Assembly (NCBI GenBank): GCA_017481925.1
Contig: JAFUOK010000008.1
Span: 1 to 64,000 of the forward strand
Source of the DNA: Alistipes sp.
GTDB taxonomy: Bacteria > Bacteroidota > Bacteroidia > Bacteroidales > Rikenellaceae
Length of the DNA: 64,000 nt
Reading direction: 5' to 3'
Within the stretch, counting starts at the first letter, position 1; each line of letters begins with the position of its first letter. Both the position numbers and the translations under genes were made by a program. The notes beneath the pieces were generated by a model. That model was given only the letters and a program-made list of their open reading frames with translations. It had not been told where the DNA came from and ran no database searches. This document shows, in pieces, positions 41,849 through 49,638 of this stretch.

Positions 41849-42586
41849 ATGAAACGACTTATTCTTGCGCTGATGCTATTGGTGCCCGTCATGGGCTGGG
41901 CAAAGATTCCTGATGAGGAGGATATCGTCCGTAAGATTATGGACGGCACGTCGCCCTTCTACTACACCAACCTGATGATGCGCTATCAGAACCTGGAACG
42001 TCTCTCGGAGGAGGAGTATCACTACCTCTACTACGGCTTTGCCTACCACGAGAACTACAAGCCGATGTCCACAAACAACGCCATCACCGATCTCTACGCC
42101 TCGATGATGACGCTCGACACGGAGAACCCCGACCGCGAGCAGATGCAGTACATCATATCGGTATGCACCGAGGCTATGTACACCGATCCGTTCAGCCCCA
42201 CGGTGCTGAATATGATGATTTTTGCCCACGGAGCGCTGGGCGACAAGGCTAAGGAGGAGGCCTACTACTACCACTTGCAGGGAATCCTCGAGACGATAAA
42301 GTCGTCGGGCGATGGTCGCTCGGACAAATACCCGATGCATATCATTATGTTCTCGCACGCCGTGGATGTGGTGGCATCGATGGGCGTGGAGGCCAAGCGT
42401 GCCGAGATTATCAGTCGCAACGTGGAGTATATCCCTCTGGTGGAGCCTCGCCGCGTGCCTGATGGCAAGATCAAGGGATTCTACTTCGATTATAGCCGCG
42501 TATATCGCAACAAACCCGACGATGTGACCTTCAAGCGCGAGCGCACATGGCAGTTCAACAACCTCGGAGTAAGAGAGTATAAATAA
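41849..42586 (+). CDS. DUF4919 secreted protein
   Basis: 245 aa with a signal peptide (residues 1-18, ending MGWA). Conserved stretches typical of DUF4919: DEEDIVRKIMD, SPFYYTNLMMRYQN, EEYHYLYYGFAYHENYKPM and a C-terminal RVYRNKPDDVTFKRERTWQF. An exported helical protein family of Bacteroidota with no known function. Tightly followed (8 nt) by the clostripain-type gene, with which it probably shares a transcript from dapA or ligA. Confidence 0.75.
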   Translation: MKRLILALMLLVPVMGWAKIPDEEDIVRKIMDGTSPFYYTNLMMRYQNLERLSEEEYHYLYYGFAYHENYKPMSTNNAITDLYASMMTLDTENPDREQMQYIISVCTEAMYTDPFSPTVLNMMIFAHGALGDKAKEEAYYYHLQGILETIKSSGDGRSDKYPMHIIMFSHAVDVVASMGVEAKRAEIISRNVEYIPLVEPRRVPDGKIKGFYFDYSRVYRNKPDDVTFKRERTWQFNNLGVREYK

Positions 42587-42594
42587 GCAATACG

Positions 42595-43809
42595 ATGAAA
42601 CAACTAACCCGTTACATACTACTCGTCTTCACAGCCTGCGCCGTGCTCCTCGCATCGTGTGGCAAGCACAACAACGAAGAAGACAAGACAACGCCACAGA
42701 CTATTATCGTCTATATGGCAGGTGTTGATTTAGGACAATATTTTACATATAATCGTGAGGCAATAAAGGCTGCCTTAAACTACAATATTCAGGGGAATAG
42801 TCGCATTGTGGTTTTTTATCAAACCTCTAAAACAATCGCAAGTCTTGTAGAATATAGTTTTCGAGATGGAAAATGCCAAGAACTACCCCTTACTACATAT
42901 ACTCTTCCTTCGCAGATGAATGCAGACGAACTTGGCAATATTCTTTCGGATATAATTGGACGCACCCCATCTATTTCGCACTCACTTATTATTGGAGCCC
43001 ACGGATTAGGTTGGATTCCTATCGGTGCCAACCCGCAAAGTAGTATAAATTCAAGTAAACTTAAAAATTTTATACCTTTATCACATAGTGAATTATGGGA
43101 AAGGAAGGGTGATATAATGACCCGATTCATTGGAGAAAACTCCAACCCTCAAAATCGTTTTGATGTTAAAGATCTTTCCTTAGCTCTATCATCAACGGGA
43201 ATAACAATGGAATATATACTTTTCGACGCCTGCTTTATGGCTAATGTGGAGTCTTTATATGATTTACGCAATAATGCGAAATATATCATTGGTTCTCCGT
43301 GCGAGATTATGGGAACAGGATTTCCGTATAAGGATATTATGCCACTGCTATTGAAGAATAATGGCACATCGTACGATTTAGAGGCTGTTTGCGAAGCTTT
43401 TTATAATGACTATAAAGATGATGACACCTATCCATCAGGAGCTGTGTCCATTATAAGATGTTCTCAATTAGAACCTTTAGCTCAAGCTATGAAACTTGTC
43501 AATAATTCCAATCAAATAGAATATAAACCATCTTTAATTCAAACATTTGAAGGGCAATCTAAACACATTTTTTTTGATTTAGGAGATTATGTTAATAAGA
43601 TGAGTGATGACACTCAGGCAAAAGAGTCCTTTAATGAGCAATTAAATCGCACAATTATAACTACGTATAAACCAGACCTATTCTACTCAGGATACGGAAC
43701 GCGAGGCAAATATTCTCTTAAGACATTTAGTGGCCTAACAACCTCTGCGCCATCTGACCTTTACCGCGAATCATACGCACAAACGGCTTGGTATAAGGCA
43801 ACACATTAG
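42595..43809 (+). CDS. Clostripain-family (C11) cysteine peptidase lipoprotein
   Basis: 404 aa with a lipoprotein signal (VLLASC, Cys22). The C11 core is visible: IIVYMAGVDLG, SLIIGAHGLGW (catalytic His), YILFDACFMANVESLYDLR (catalytic Cys), GSPCEIMGTGFPY and a C-terminal ESYAQTAWYKATH. These surface peptidases cleave after Arg or Lys. Base composition changes inside the gene: the signal-peptide end (to ~42710) is GC-rich like the neighbours, the interior is AT-rich, and the last ~60 bp turn GC-rich again, so the interior may have been exchanged. Confidence 0.82.
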   Translation: MKQLTRYILLVFTACAVLLASCGKHNNEEDKTTPQTIIVYMAGVDLGQYFTYNREAIKAALNYNIQGNSRIVVFYQTSKTIASLVEYSFRDGKCQELPLTTYTLPSQMNADELGNILSDIIGRTPSISHSLIIGAHGLGWIPIGANPQSSINSSKLKNFIPLSHSELWERKGDIMTRFIGENSNPQNRFDVKDLSLALSSTGITMEYILFDACFMANVESLYDLRNNAKYIIGSPCEIMGTGFPYKDIMPLLLKNNGTSYDLEAVCEAFYNDYKDDDTYPSGAVSIIRCSQLEPLAQAMKLVNNSNQIEYKPSLIQTFEGQSKHIFFDLGDYVNKMSDDTQAKESFNEQLNRTIITTYKPDLFYSGYGTRGKYSLKTFSGLTTSAPSDLYRESYAQTAWYKATH

Positions 43810-43811
43810 AA

Positions 43812-43853
43812 CAAAAAAAAGAGGCTCCTTCCTTTACGGAATCTCTTTTTTTA
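43812..43853 (+). terminator. Terminator of the clostripain-type gene
   Basis: AAAAGAG / CTCTTTT outer pairing around TCC...GGA, with seven Ts. Placed directly after the stop. Confidence 0.7.
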
Positions 43854-43865
43854 TTGCATTATCTG

Positions 43866-44152
43866 AAAAGTATTTTCGGGCGTAGAGTTCAAGGCCTGCG
43901 TAGCAATGAAATTTCAGATGATGAGGCAATTTTTAGGCTTACGAAAATTGCACAACCGCAGCATACTTGACGTATGTGAGGATTGTGCAATTGAGTGTAA
44001 CGACAAAATTGTCCTCCAGATAAATTTCACCAAAAAGGATTTTCGGGCGTTGAGTTCAAGGCCTGCGTAGCGCAAGAAAGCGGAGCATACCAAACGTATG
44101 TGAGCATTTCGAGCGCAAGCATAACGCAGAAATCTCCCGCGAAAATGCTTTT
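43866..44152. repeat. Palindromic intergenic element with two related modules
   Basis: The 343-nt gap between clostripain and the pseudouridine synthase holds no gene. It contains a 35-bp sequence twice (43870-43904 and 44037-44071) with two differences, core GAGTTCAAGGCCTGCGTAGC. Each copy is followed by a hairpin around CATAC...ACGTATGTGAG. The whole is bounded by inverted ends (AAAAGTATTTTCGGG at 43866 and CGCGAAAATGCTTTT at 44152). Copy 1 forms a long stem from GAAATTTC (about 43908) to AAATTTC (about 44029). Looks like a mobile or REP/MITE-like repeat; it touches the stop codon of the pseudouridine synthase gene. Confidence 0.75.
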
Positions 44153-45408
44153 TACTCGTAGCGGCCACTCTTTAGACGATCCACCTCCTCACGAGTAAGG
44201 AAACGCCACTGACCACGCTTAAGGTTCTTCTTGGTGATACCAGCGTAATATACTCGGTCGAGCTTCTGCACGGCATAACCCAGGTGCTCGAAGATTCGAC
44301 GCACGATACGGTTACGACCCGAGTGAATCTCGATGCCTACCTCCTTCTTACTCTCGCCTACGTAGGCCACCTCGTCGGCATATATCTCGCCATCCTCCAG
44401 CGTGATACCCTCGGTCATCTGCTCCATATCGGCACGTGTGAGGGGCTTATCGAGTGTTACCTGATATATCTTCTTCTTCTCGAGCGAGGGGTGTGTAAGC
44501 TGACGTGTCACATCACCATCGTTGGTGAAAAGCAACAAGCCGAGTGAATTCTTATCCAGACGACCTACGGGGTAGATACGCTCCGAGCAAGCACCCTTCA
44601 CCAGCTCCATTACAGTCTTATCGGCGTGGGGATCCTCGAGCGAAGTGACATAACCCTTGGGCTTGTTGAGCACCAAATACACCTTCTTCTCGCCCTGCAC
44701 CTTCGAGTCGTTGAACTTAACCTCATCGGTTGAGCGCACCTTTGTGCCGAGCTCGGTCACCACCTGACCATTAACGGTCACAAGACCTGCCGTAATAAAG
44801 TCATCAGCCTCACGACGTGAGCAAAGGCCCGACTGCGCCAGGAAGCGGTTCAGGCGAATCTCGCCCACCTGCTTTGCTGCATACTTGGGGTATGAACGCT
44901 CGCCATCGCCTGCACGATAGGGCTTGCGGCCACCCTTGAAGCCACCACGGCTCTGCTCTGCACGGGGCTTGAAGTCACGACCACGGAACTCCTTGCCACC
45001 AAAATCGCGGCGCTCCTCACGATCGAAACGCTCCTCGCGGTCAAAACGATTCTCCGAACGGTCGAAGCGATTATCATTTCGCTCAAAGCGATCGCTCTTG
45101 TAGCCCTGCGAACGGCCACCCTTCTCGAAGCGGTTTGAGCCAAAGCGGGGCTTCTCACCACGTGGTGCGCGCTCCTCGCGAGAAGAGAACGTACGCTCAC
45201 TCTTCAGACGGTTGTCGGCCGAAAAATTGGGATTGTAAGAGGCACGGCGACCTCCCTCCTGTCGAGCCTCACGGCCCGCACGTCCCTCGTTGTCGGCATC
45301 ACGCCGAGGGCGGGGACTACGCTCGATGGCATCCTGCGATGCGCGATTGCGCTTGTCGCGACCAAAGCGTGCAAGAGCCTGATTCGAGTCTTGTTTCATA
45401 TTCTTCAT
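44152..45408 (-). CDS. RluB/RsuA-family rRNA pseudouridine synthase with long disordered N-terminus
   Basis: 418 aa. Residues 1-~180 are highly charged and low-complexity, rich in Arg, Asp, Glu, Gly and Phe (RFERNDNRFDRSENRFD, REERFDREERRDF, RGGFKGGRKPY), like an RGG RNA-binding tail. Then an S4 domain (IRLNRFLAQSGLCSRREAD) and the catalytic domain with YPVGRLDKNSLGLLLFTNDG (catalytic Asp in GRLD) and GRNRIVRRIFEHLGY. It modifies a uridine in rRNA (23S by analogy with RluB). The start could also be the Met at 45399. A -7 box is at 45431-45438. Confidence 0.88.
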   Translation of the reverse strand: MKNMKQDSNQALARFGRDKRNRASQDAIERSPRPRRDADNEGRAGREARQEGGRRASYNPNFSADNRLKSERTFSSREERAPRGEKPRFGSNRFEKGGRSQGYKSDRFERNDNRFDRSENRFDREERFDREERRDFGGKEFRGRDFKPRAEQSRGGFKGGRKPYRAGDGERSYPKYAAKQVGEIRLNRFLAQSGLCSRREADDFITAGLVTVNGQVVTELGTKVRSTDEVKFNDSKVQGEKKVYLVLNKPKGYVTSLEDPHADKTVMELVKGACSERIYPVGRLDKNSLGLLLFTNDGDVTRQLTHPSLEKKKIYQVTLDKPLTRADMEQMTEGITLEDGEIYADEVAYVGESKKEVGIEIHSGRNRIVRRIFEHLGYAVQKLDRVYYAGITKKNLKRGQWRFLTREEVDRLKSGRYE

Positions 45409-45430
45409 AGTATTAAATGATTTACGCCTG

Positions 45431-45438
45431 CAAAGGTA
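45431..45438 (-). promoter_or_regulatory. -7 box for the pseudouridine synthase gene
   Basis: TACCTTTG on the minus strand, 23 nt before the ATG at 45408. Confidence 0.55.
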
Positions 45439-45533
45439 ATCTAAATTTTCTTATCGAGAGCAACTTACGCACCTTTTCCCGCAGAAAAATCATAATCGCA
45501 CACACTCGCGACCTTCGGAAACAACATTTTCAT

Positions 45534-45541
45534 TATATTTG
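45534..45541 (+). promoter_or_regulatory. -7 box for the MATE gene
   Basis: TATATTTG places the transcript start near 45548. The ATG at 45574 is therefore more likely than the one at 45556. Confidence 0.5.
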
Positions 45542-45573
45542 TCCACGAAAAGCGGATGCAAAAGCAACAAACA

Positions 45574-46893
45574 ATGAGAATGAATCGTGAAATACTACGC
45601 ATAGCACTGCCCAACATCATCTCCAACATCACCGTACCTATCATGGGTATCGTCGGCACGATGATAGCGGGACACTTGGGCGACTCGGTCTCGACGATCG
45701 GGGCGCTGGCTGTGGGTGTGTCGATCTTCAACTTCATCTATTGGAACTGCTCCTTCATCCGCATGGGCACGAGTGGCATCACGGCGCAAGCCTACGGTGC
45801 CGGCGACAGGCACACTACGACGCTGATGTTGGCACGTGCTACGTTAGTGTCGCTCGTGGTGGGTTTTGCGATGCTTATCTTCCAGCGACCCGTCGGAGCG
45901 TTGGCCCTGAAGATGATGAACGGCGGCGAGTTGGTTGCCGACTACTTCTATGCCCGCATCTGGGCAGTGCCTGCGGGAGTGTTGTTGTTTGGCCTCAACG
46001 GCTGGCTCACGGGTATGCAGAATGCCGTCATACCGATGATTGTGGCTAACTTCGTCAACGTTGTCCACATCGCGTGCAGTCTGTGGTTTGCCTTTCCGCT
46101 GGGGATGGGCATTGTGGGCATAGCCTACGCCTCGGTGGTGGCGCAGTGGATGGGTGTGGTGATTACGGCCGCCATAACGTGGCTCCGCTACGGCAAGGAG
46201 TTTGTCCCCATTGCTTGGCGTGAGGTGTGGGATGCCGAGGCTATGCGCGAGTTCTTCTCAATCAACCGCGACATCATCATCCGCACGCTCTGCGTGTGTG
46301 GTGCATATACCTTCTTTACAGCCGCATCGGCACGTATGGAAGATGAGACTATCTTGGCGGTGAATACCATCCTCTTGGAACTCTTCACCCTCTTCTCTTA
46401 TATGAACGATGGCTTTGCCTATGCTGCCGAGGCTCTGACGGGTCGTTTTATCGGTGCGAGGGATGGTCGTGCGCTGCGTCTGTGCGTGAAGCGTTGCATG
46501 ATGTGGTGCGTGGTAATATGCGTTATATATGTGAGTTTGTACGTGGGCTGGTGGCGCGAATTGCTGGGGCTCTTTGTCGAGGATGGAGCCGACGCCGAGC
46601 AGATCATAGAGTATGCGGGACGTTATATCGGCTGGATAATCATCATCCCGCTGGCAGCGTCGTGGCCCTTTATGATGGATGGTATTATGGTGGGTGCTAC
46701 GCAGTCGCGCATTATGCGTAACTCGATGCTGTGGGCTACGGCGGCATATTTTCTGCTCTTCTTTACGCTGGAGCCTCTGATTGGCAACAATGCGCTATGG
46801 CTGGCCTTCACGTCGTATATGTTCCTGCGTGGCGTGTTCCAATACTTTATGTCGGAGCGTCTGCAGGTGGTCTATCGACAGGCGGAGGAGTAG
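45574..46893 (+). CDS. MATE-family efflux transporter (DinF-like)
   Basis: 439 aa with 12 hydrophobic segments. REILRIALPNIISNITVPIMGIVGTMIAGHLG (TM1 start) and SFIRMGTSGITAQAYGAGD (conserved MATE loop after TM2) identify the MatE domain; the second half begins near REFFSINRDIIIRTLCV. It exports cationic drugs or metabolites using Na+ or H+. Start at 45574 (MRMNREILRIALPN) because of the -7 box; 45556 adds six residues. No regulator adjacent. Confidence 0.88.
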   Translation: MRMNREILRIALPNIISNITVPIMGIVGTMIAGHLGDSVSTIGALAVGVSIFNFIYWNCSFIRMGTSGITAQAYGAGDRHTTTLMLARATLVSLVVGFAMLIFQRPVGALALKMMNGGELVADYFYARIWAVPAGVLLFGLNGWLTGMQNAVIPMIVANFVNVVHIACSLWFAFPLGMGIVGIAYASVVAQWMGVVITAAITWLRYGKEFVPIAWREVWDAEAMREFFSINRDIIIRTLCVCGAYTFFTAASARMEDETILAVNTILLELFTLFSYMNDGFAYAAEALTGRFIGARDGRALRLCVKRCMMWCVVICVIYVSLYVGWWRELLGLFVEDGADAEQIIEYAGRYIGWIIIIPLAASWPFMMDGIMVGATQSRIMRNSMLWATAAYFLLFFTLEPLIGNNALWLAFTSYMFLRGVFQYFMSERLQVVYRQAEE

Positions 46894-47112
46894 GGGAATG
46901 CAAAATTCAAAATTCAAAATTCAAACTGCAAAATTCAACCGACGCTGCGGAGCGAGAGCAGAAGCCAAGTCTTGCTTGGATTATGCCGAGCCGCGAGGAG
47001 GAAAAGCCACCATTGTGGTGGATTAAAATGCAAAATTGGGCTGACGCACGGTAATTACATAACGCCAGTTAGCCACTGTGCCTCGCCACTCATAAAACAG
47101 GCCTAAGGCCTG
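46894..47112. repeat. Low-complexity and repeat-derived intergenic sequence
   Basis: The MATE stop is followed by AAAATTC/CAAAATTC units (46904-46939), then a segment with the palindrome CCAAGTCTTGCTTGG (46963-46977), then ATGCAAAATTGGG. A similar AATTTTGAATTTTGCAT block lies between kdsA and kdsB (61626-61656). No gene, terminator or RNA fold is seen. It adjoins the structured element at 47113. Confidence 0.55.
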
Positions 47113-47283
47113 CGTCATTACGAGCGAGTATTTCGATGCAACGAAATATGAGCGTGGTAATCTACCTTTGTGCACGTTGTCAGTATCAGTAAGGCTGTTT
47201 CGACAAAGGTAGATTGCCACGAACTTTTATAGATGCTGATTTTGTATCAGTAAGCAACTAAAATAAAAGTTCTCGCAATGACG
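47113..47283. repeat. MITE-like element with nested inverted repeats
   Basis: Ends CGTCATTACGAG (47113-47124) and CTCGCAATGACG (47272-47283) are inverted repeats. Inside are TATTTCG/CGAAATA (about 47129-47149), an 18-19 bp pair GTGGTAATCTACCTTTGT (from 47153) with ACAAAGGTAGATTGCCAC (to 47220), and GAACTTTTAT (47221-47230) with ATAAAAGTTC (47263-47272). No coding capacity. Such CGTCATTGCGAG-type palindromes are spread between genes in several bacterial groups. Confidence 0.8.
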
Positions 47284-47292
47284 TAGATATAT

Positions 47293-47325
47293 AAAAAAAG
47301 CGGAAATCCCCGTAGGAATTTCCGC
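47293..47325 (-). terminator. Terminator of the blaI-M56-TonB operon
   Basis: Minus-strand GCGGAAATTCC / GGGATTTCCGC stem with 4-nt loop and seven Ts. Confidence 0.88.
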
Positions 47326-47353
47326 CATCGTATTATGAGTTGCTTATGGTTGG

Positions 47354-48628
47354 TTACTTACTCACGGGTGCAAAGGCAATAGGAACGGTGAATTTCACCC
47401 TCACCTTTTCGCCATTCTCCTCGCCTGCTGTCCACTCCTGTGGGGCAGAGTTAAACACACGCTCCTCCTCGTCAGAGAGCAACTTGTCGGGCGACGCCAG
47501 CACGGTAAAGTCCGACATAGAGCCATCCCTCTCAACTGCGAATGAGAAGATTACACGGCCCGAAATACCCTTCTCCATAGCCTCGGCAGGATACTGAATC
47601 TGCCCCTGCATCCAAACTGCAAATCGATTCAAATCGCCACCCTGAAATGTAGGCATCTTTTCAACTTTGATATAGGGCATATCTTGTTGCTGTGACTTCT
47701 GCTCAAACTCTTGCTTTTTCGTCTCAAACTCTTGCTTTTTCGTCTCAAACTCCTGCTTCTTCTGCTCAAACTCCTGCTTTTTCGTCTCAAATCCATCCTT
47801 TGTAGTGTTAGATTCCAATGCAATATAAACTACTTTTGTGCCGTCCTCCAATTTATAAACATCCATACTCTCAACTGTGTCGGATTGAATATCACTAAGC
47901 GATGCATAAGGCACCTCTTCGCCATTGATTATAATCGTAGGTTTTTCACCATCTTTGGTATTAACCTTTACAGTAGTCATCTCTGTTGCATCGGTATTGC
48001 CCAAAATGCTAACTGTACTACTCTGTGTTTGTGTTTGCGGCCCTGACTCTCGTTTATCGGCTATTACTATCATCTTCTCCGATGCCGCTACATTAGCATC
48101 TCCCTCGCCATCCTTTTTCAGCGTGATTACAATCACTCCATTCTTGGCCTCATCCTCCGAGATTTTCAACTCTTTGGGCAACTTACTATAATCCTTATAT
48201 ACATTCATCGAATGAATGGTATTAGGGTCGATTTTCGACATCTCGTCGTAAGAGATTTTCTCGCCATTGACAACAACAACGGGATTAGGCTTCTCCTCGT
48301 CTTGCATATTTACAGAATTCTCTGTAACTTTGTCCTGTACATCACGAGGAACATACTCGGTTGTGGCAAACGCTGACAGCGCAACGGCCACCATAGGCAC
48401 GACCAGCAACGCCTTGGTTGCAGCCCACCTCGATGATTGGTTTTTGCACATCATAGTGATTCGATTTTTAAGGTTACTGTGATTCAGGCAGTTGGCAACG
48501 GAGTGGAGTCTTGAGCCAACTGCTCTTTTTATTAATAACATTTGATAGTTTTTCGCATCCGCACCCGCACGCAGTACAGCCTCGTCGGCCTGATACTCGT
48601 GCAGTGACTGCAACTCGCGGCGTACCAA
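47354..48628 (-). CDS. C-terminal part of M56 sensor peptidase with TonB domain (downstream of an amber codon)
   Basis: 424 codons in frame with the upstream M56 part and separated from it only by TAG (48629-48631). It opens with LVRRELQSLHEYQADEAVL, whose Glu and Asp belong to the M56 zinc site, then a transmembrane segment (ALLVVPMVAVALSAFAT), two plug-like segments with VVVNGEKISYDEM and IIINGEEVPYASL, a heptad stretch (FETKKQEFEQKKQEF) and a TonB C-terminal domain (FQGGDLNRFAVWMQGQIQYP ... EWTAGEENGEKVRVKFTVPI). It could be translated alone only from a TTG at 48628. The normal protein would be one BlaR1-like chain of about 620 residues. Confidence 0.8.
   Translation of the reverse strand: MVRRELQSLHEYQADEAVLRAGADAKNYQMLLIKRAVGSRLHSVANCLNHSNLKNRITMMCKNQSSRWAATKALLVVPMVAVALSAFATTEYVPRDVQDKVTENSVNMQDEEKPNPVVVVNGEKISYDEMSKIDPNTIHSMNVYKDYSKLPKELKISEDEAKNGVIVITLKKDGEGDANVAASEKMIVIADKRESGPQTQTQSSTVSILGNTDATEMTTVKVNTKDGEKPTIIINGEEVPYASLSDIQSDTVESMDVYKLEDGTKVVYIALESNTTKDGFETKKQEFEQKKQEFETKKQEFETKKQEFEQKSQQQDMPYIKVEKMPTFQGGDLNRFAVWMQGQIQYPAEAMEKGISGRVIFSFAVERDGSMSDFTVLASPDKLLSDEEERVFNSAPQEWTAGEENGEKVRVKFTVPIAFAPVSK
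47699..47795 (-). repeat. 21-bp tandem repeat encoding a heptad coiled coil
   Basis: About five 21-bp units encode FETKKQE/FEQKKQE heptads inside the M56-TonB gene. Units differ at a few positions. Repeat number may vary by slippage without shifting the frame. Confidence 0.85.
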
Positions 48629-49219
48629 CTACATAGCAGGGTTGAACCACCACAGACACATAGCCACATCGACAGCCATAACATCCCACGAATGGCGCAG
48701 GCGTATATGAGCCAACTCGTGCGAGAGAATCATATCACGATACTGACGCACATCCTCCTCCGAGGCCACGATATGGCCAAACCAACTAAATGGCGAAGAG
48801 AGCGAATCGACAACCGTGAGGGTTACATCCTCCTCGATGACGCTCAGGCGACCGCTATGAATCAATCGCCACACCGAGTAGATACCCACAGCCAAGCGCA
48901 CCAGCATAAAGGCCACGCCCACCCAGAAGATCATCACCGCCACGTCTTTCAAGAGAGCCACATAATCGACACCCAACTCCGCCACCTCGGCAACGACCAT
49001 ATCGTCAATCTCGATGGCCGAGAGAGTGGGTGCAGGGTCATACTCCTTCACCACCTTGACGTGGCAGAGGGGTAGCAGCGCAGACAAGAGGATAGAGCCG
49101 AGCAACAGCGCACGGTTCGTGGCGTGCAGGGTCTCGTGGCTCATCGCCACCTTATAGATGAGATAGAGCGCCGCCAAGCAGAGCGACGACTGCACGAGAT
49201 ATACCAAAAAGTCGAACAT
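48629..49219 (-). CDS. M56 peptidase N-terminal part (BlaR1/MecR1-like), ends at in-frame amber
   Basis: 196 aa ending FNPAM-stop. Three to four transmembrane helices (residues 5-25, 35-52, 88-110) and the M56 zinc motif SHELAHIRLRHSWD (HExxH) are present. In family members the sequence goes on FNPAxW-x2-RREL-x3-HEYxAD; here the Trp codon TGG is TAG, and the rest continues in frame (47354-48628). As drawn, the product lacks the third zinc-site Glu and the C-terminal sensor. BlaI lies 3 nt upstream, so this is the antirepressor gene of a BlaI/M56 pair. Confidence 0.85.
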   Translation of the reverse strand: MFDFLVYLVQSSLCLAALYLIYKVAMSHETLHATNRALLLGSILLSALLPLCHVKVVKEYDPAPTLSAIEIDDMVVAEVAELGVDYVALLKDVAVMIFWVGVAFMLVRLAVGIYSVWRLIHSGRLSVIEEDVTLTVVDSLSSPFSWFGHIVASEEDVRQYRDMILSHELAHIRLRHSWDVMAVDVAMCLWWFNPAM

Positions 49220-49222
49220 AGC

Positions 49223-49579
49223 CTACTGATTTTGAATTTTGCGAATCAACTCCTCCAACTCCTCGACCGAGATCTTCTCCTCGTCGATAAGAGCCGAGAC
49301 AACCGATTTATACGAGTTTTCGAAGTAGCGGGTAACCACACTACCCAACACACCCTTCGAGAACTCCTCCTGCGAGATGATGGGACGGTAGCGGTAGGTG
49401 TTGCCAAAGGCCTCGTGATCGAGAAAGCCCTTCGCTTCGAGTGTGCGTACCATCGTCGAGATGGTATTGAAGTGCGGTTTGGGGTCGTCGTACAGGGCGA
49501 CAATATCCTTCACGAACATAGCTCCACGCTCCCAAAAATAGAGCATCAACTCCTCCTCTTTGTTGGTTAATTTCTGCAT
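49223..49579 (-). CDS. BlaI/MecI-family transcriptional repressor
   Basis: 118 aa. N-terminal winged helix: LTNKEEELMLYFWERGAMFVKDIVALY and FNTISTMVRTLEAKGFLDHEAFGNTYRYRPIIS (recognition helix and wing), then a C-terminal dimerisation helix region. It binds ACTA/TAGT-type dyads and is cleaved when the M56 partner is triggered. It represses its own operon with the M56-TonB gene (3-nt gap). Three phased operator sites are at 49616-49674. Confidence 0.9.
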   Translation of the reverse strand: MQKLTNKEEELMLYFWERGAMFVKDIVALYDDPKPHFNTISTMVRTLEAKGFLDHEAFGNTYRYRPIISQEEFSKGVLGSVVTRYFENSYKSVVSALIDEEKISVEELEELIRKIQNQ

Positions 49580-49608
49580 ATCGGTATGGTTTTTATGTTT
49601 CTCTACTA

Positions 49609-49638
49609 CAAAGGTAACTAAAAAATTTTCACGTGCAA
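49609..49638 (-). promoter_or_regulatory. Promoter of the blaI operon
   Basis: TTG (49636-49638), a 19-nt spacer and TACCTTTG (49609-49616) on the minus strand, 30 nt before the blaI ATG. Confidence 0.7.

Noticed and set aside
43914..44168. 84-codon frame in the palindromic repeat
   Set aside because: It is a translation of the repeat itself and overlaps the end of the pseudouridine synthase gene; no start context.
47699..47795. CRISPR-like array
   Set aside because: The 21-bp units are contiguous without spacers and lie in frame inside a gene. No other repeat-spacer pattern was found in the window.
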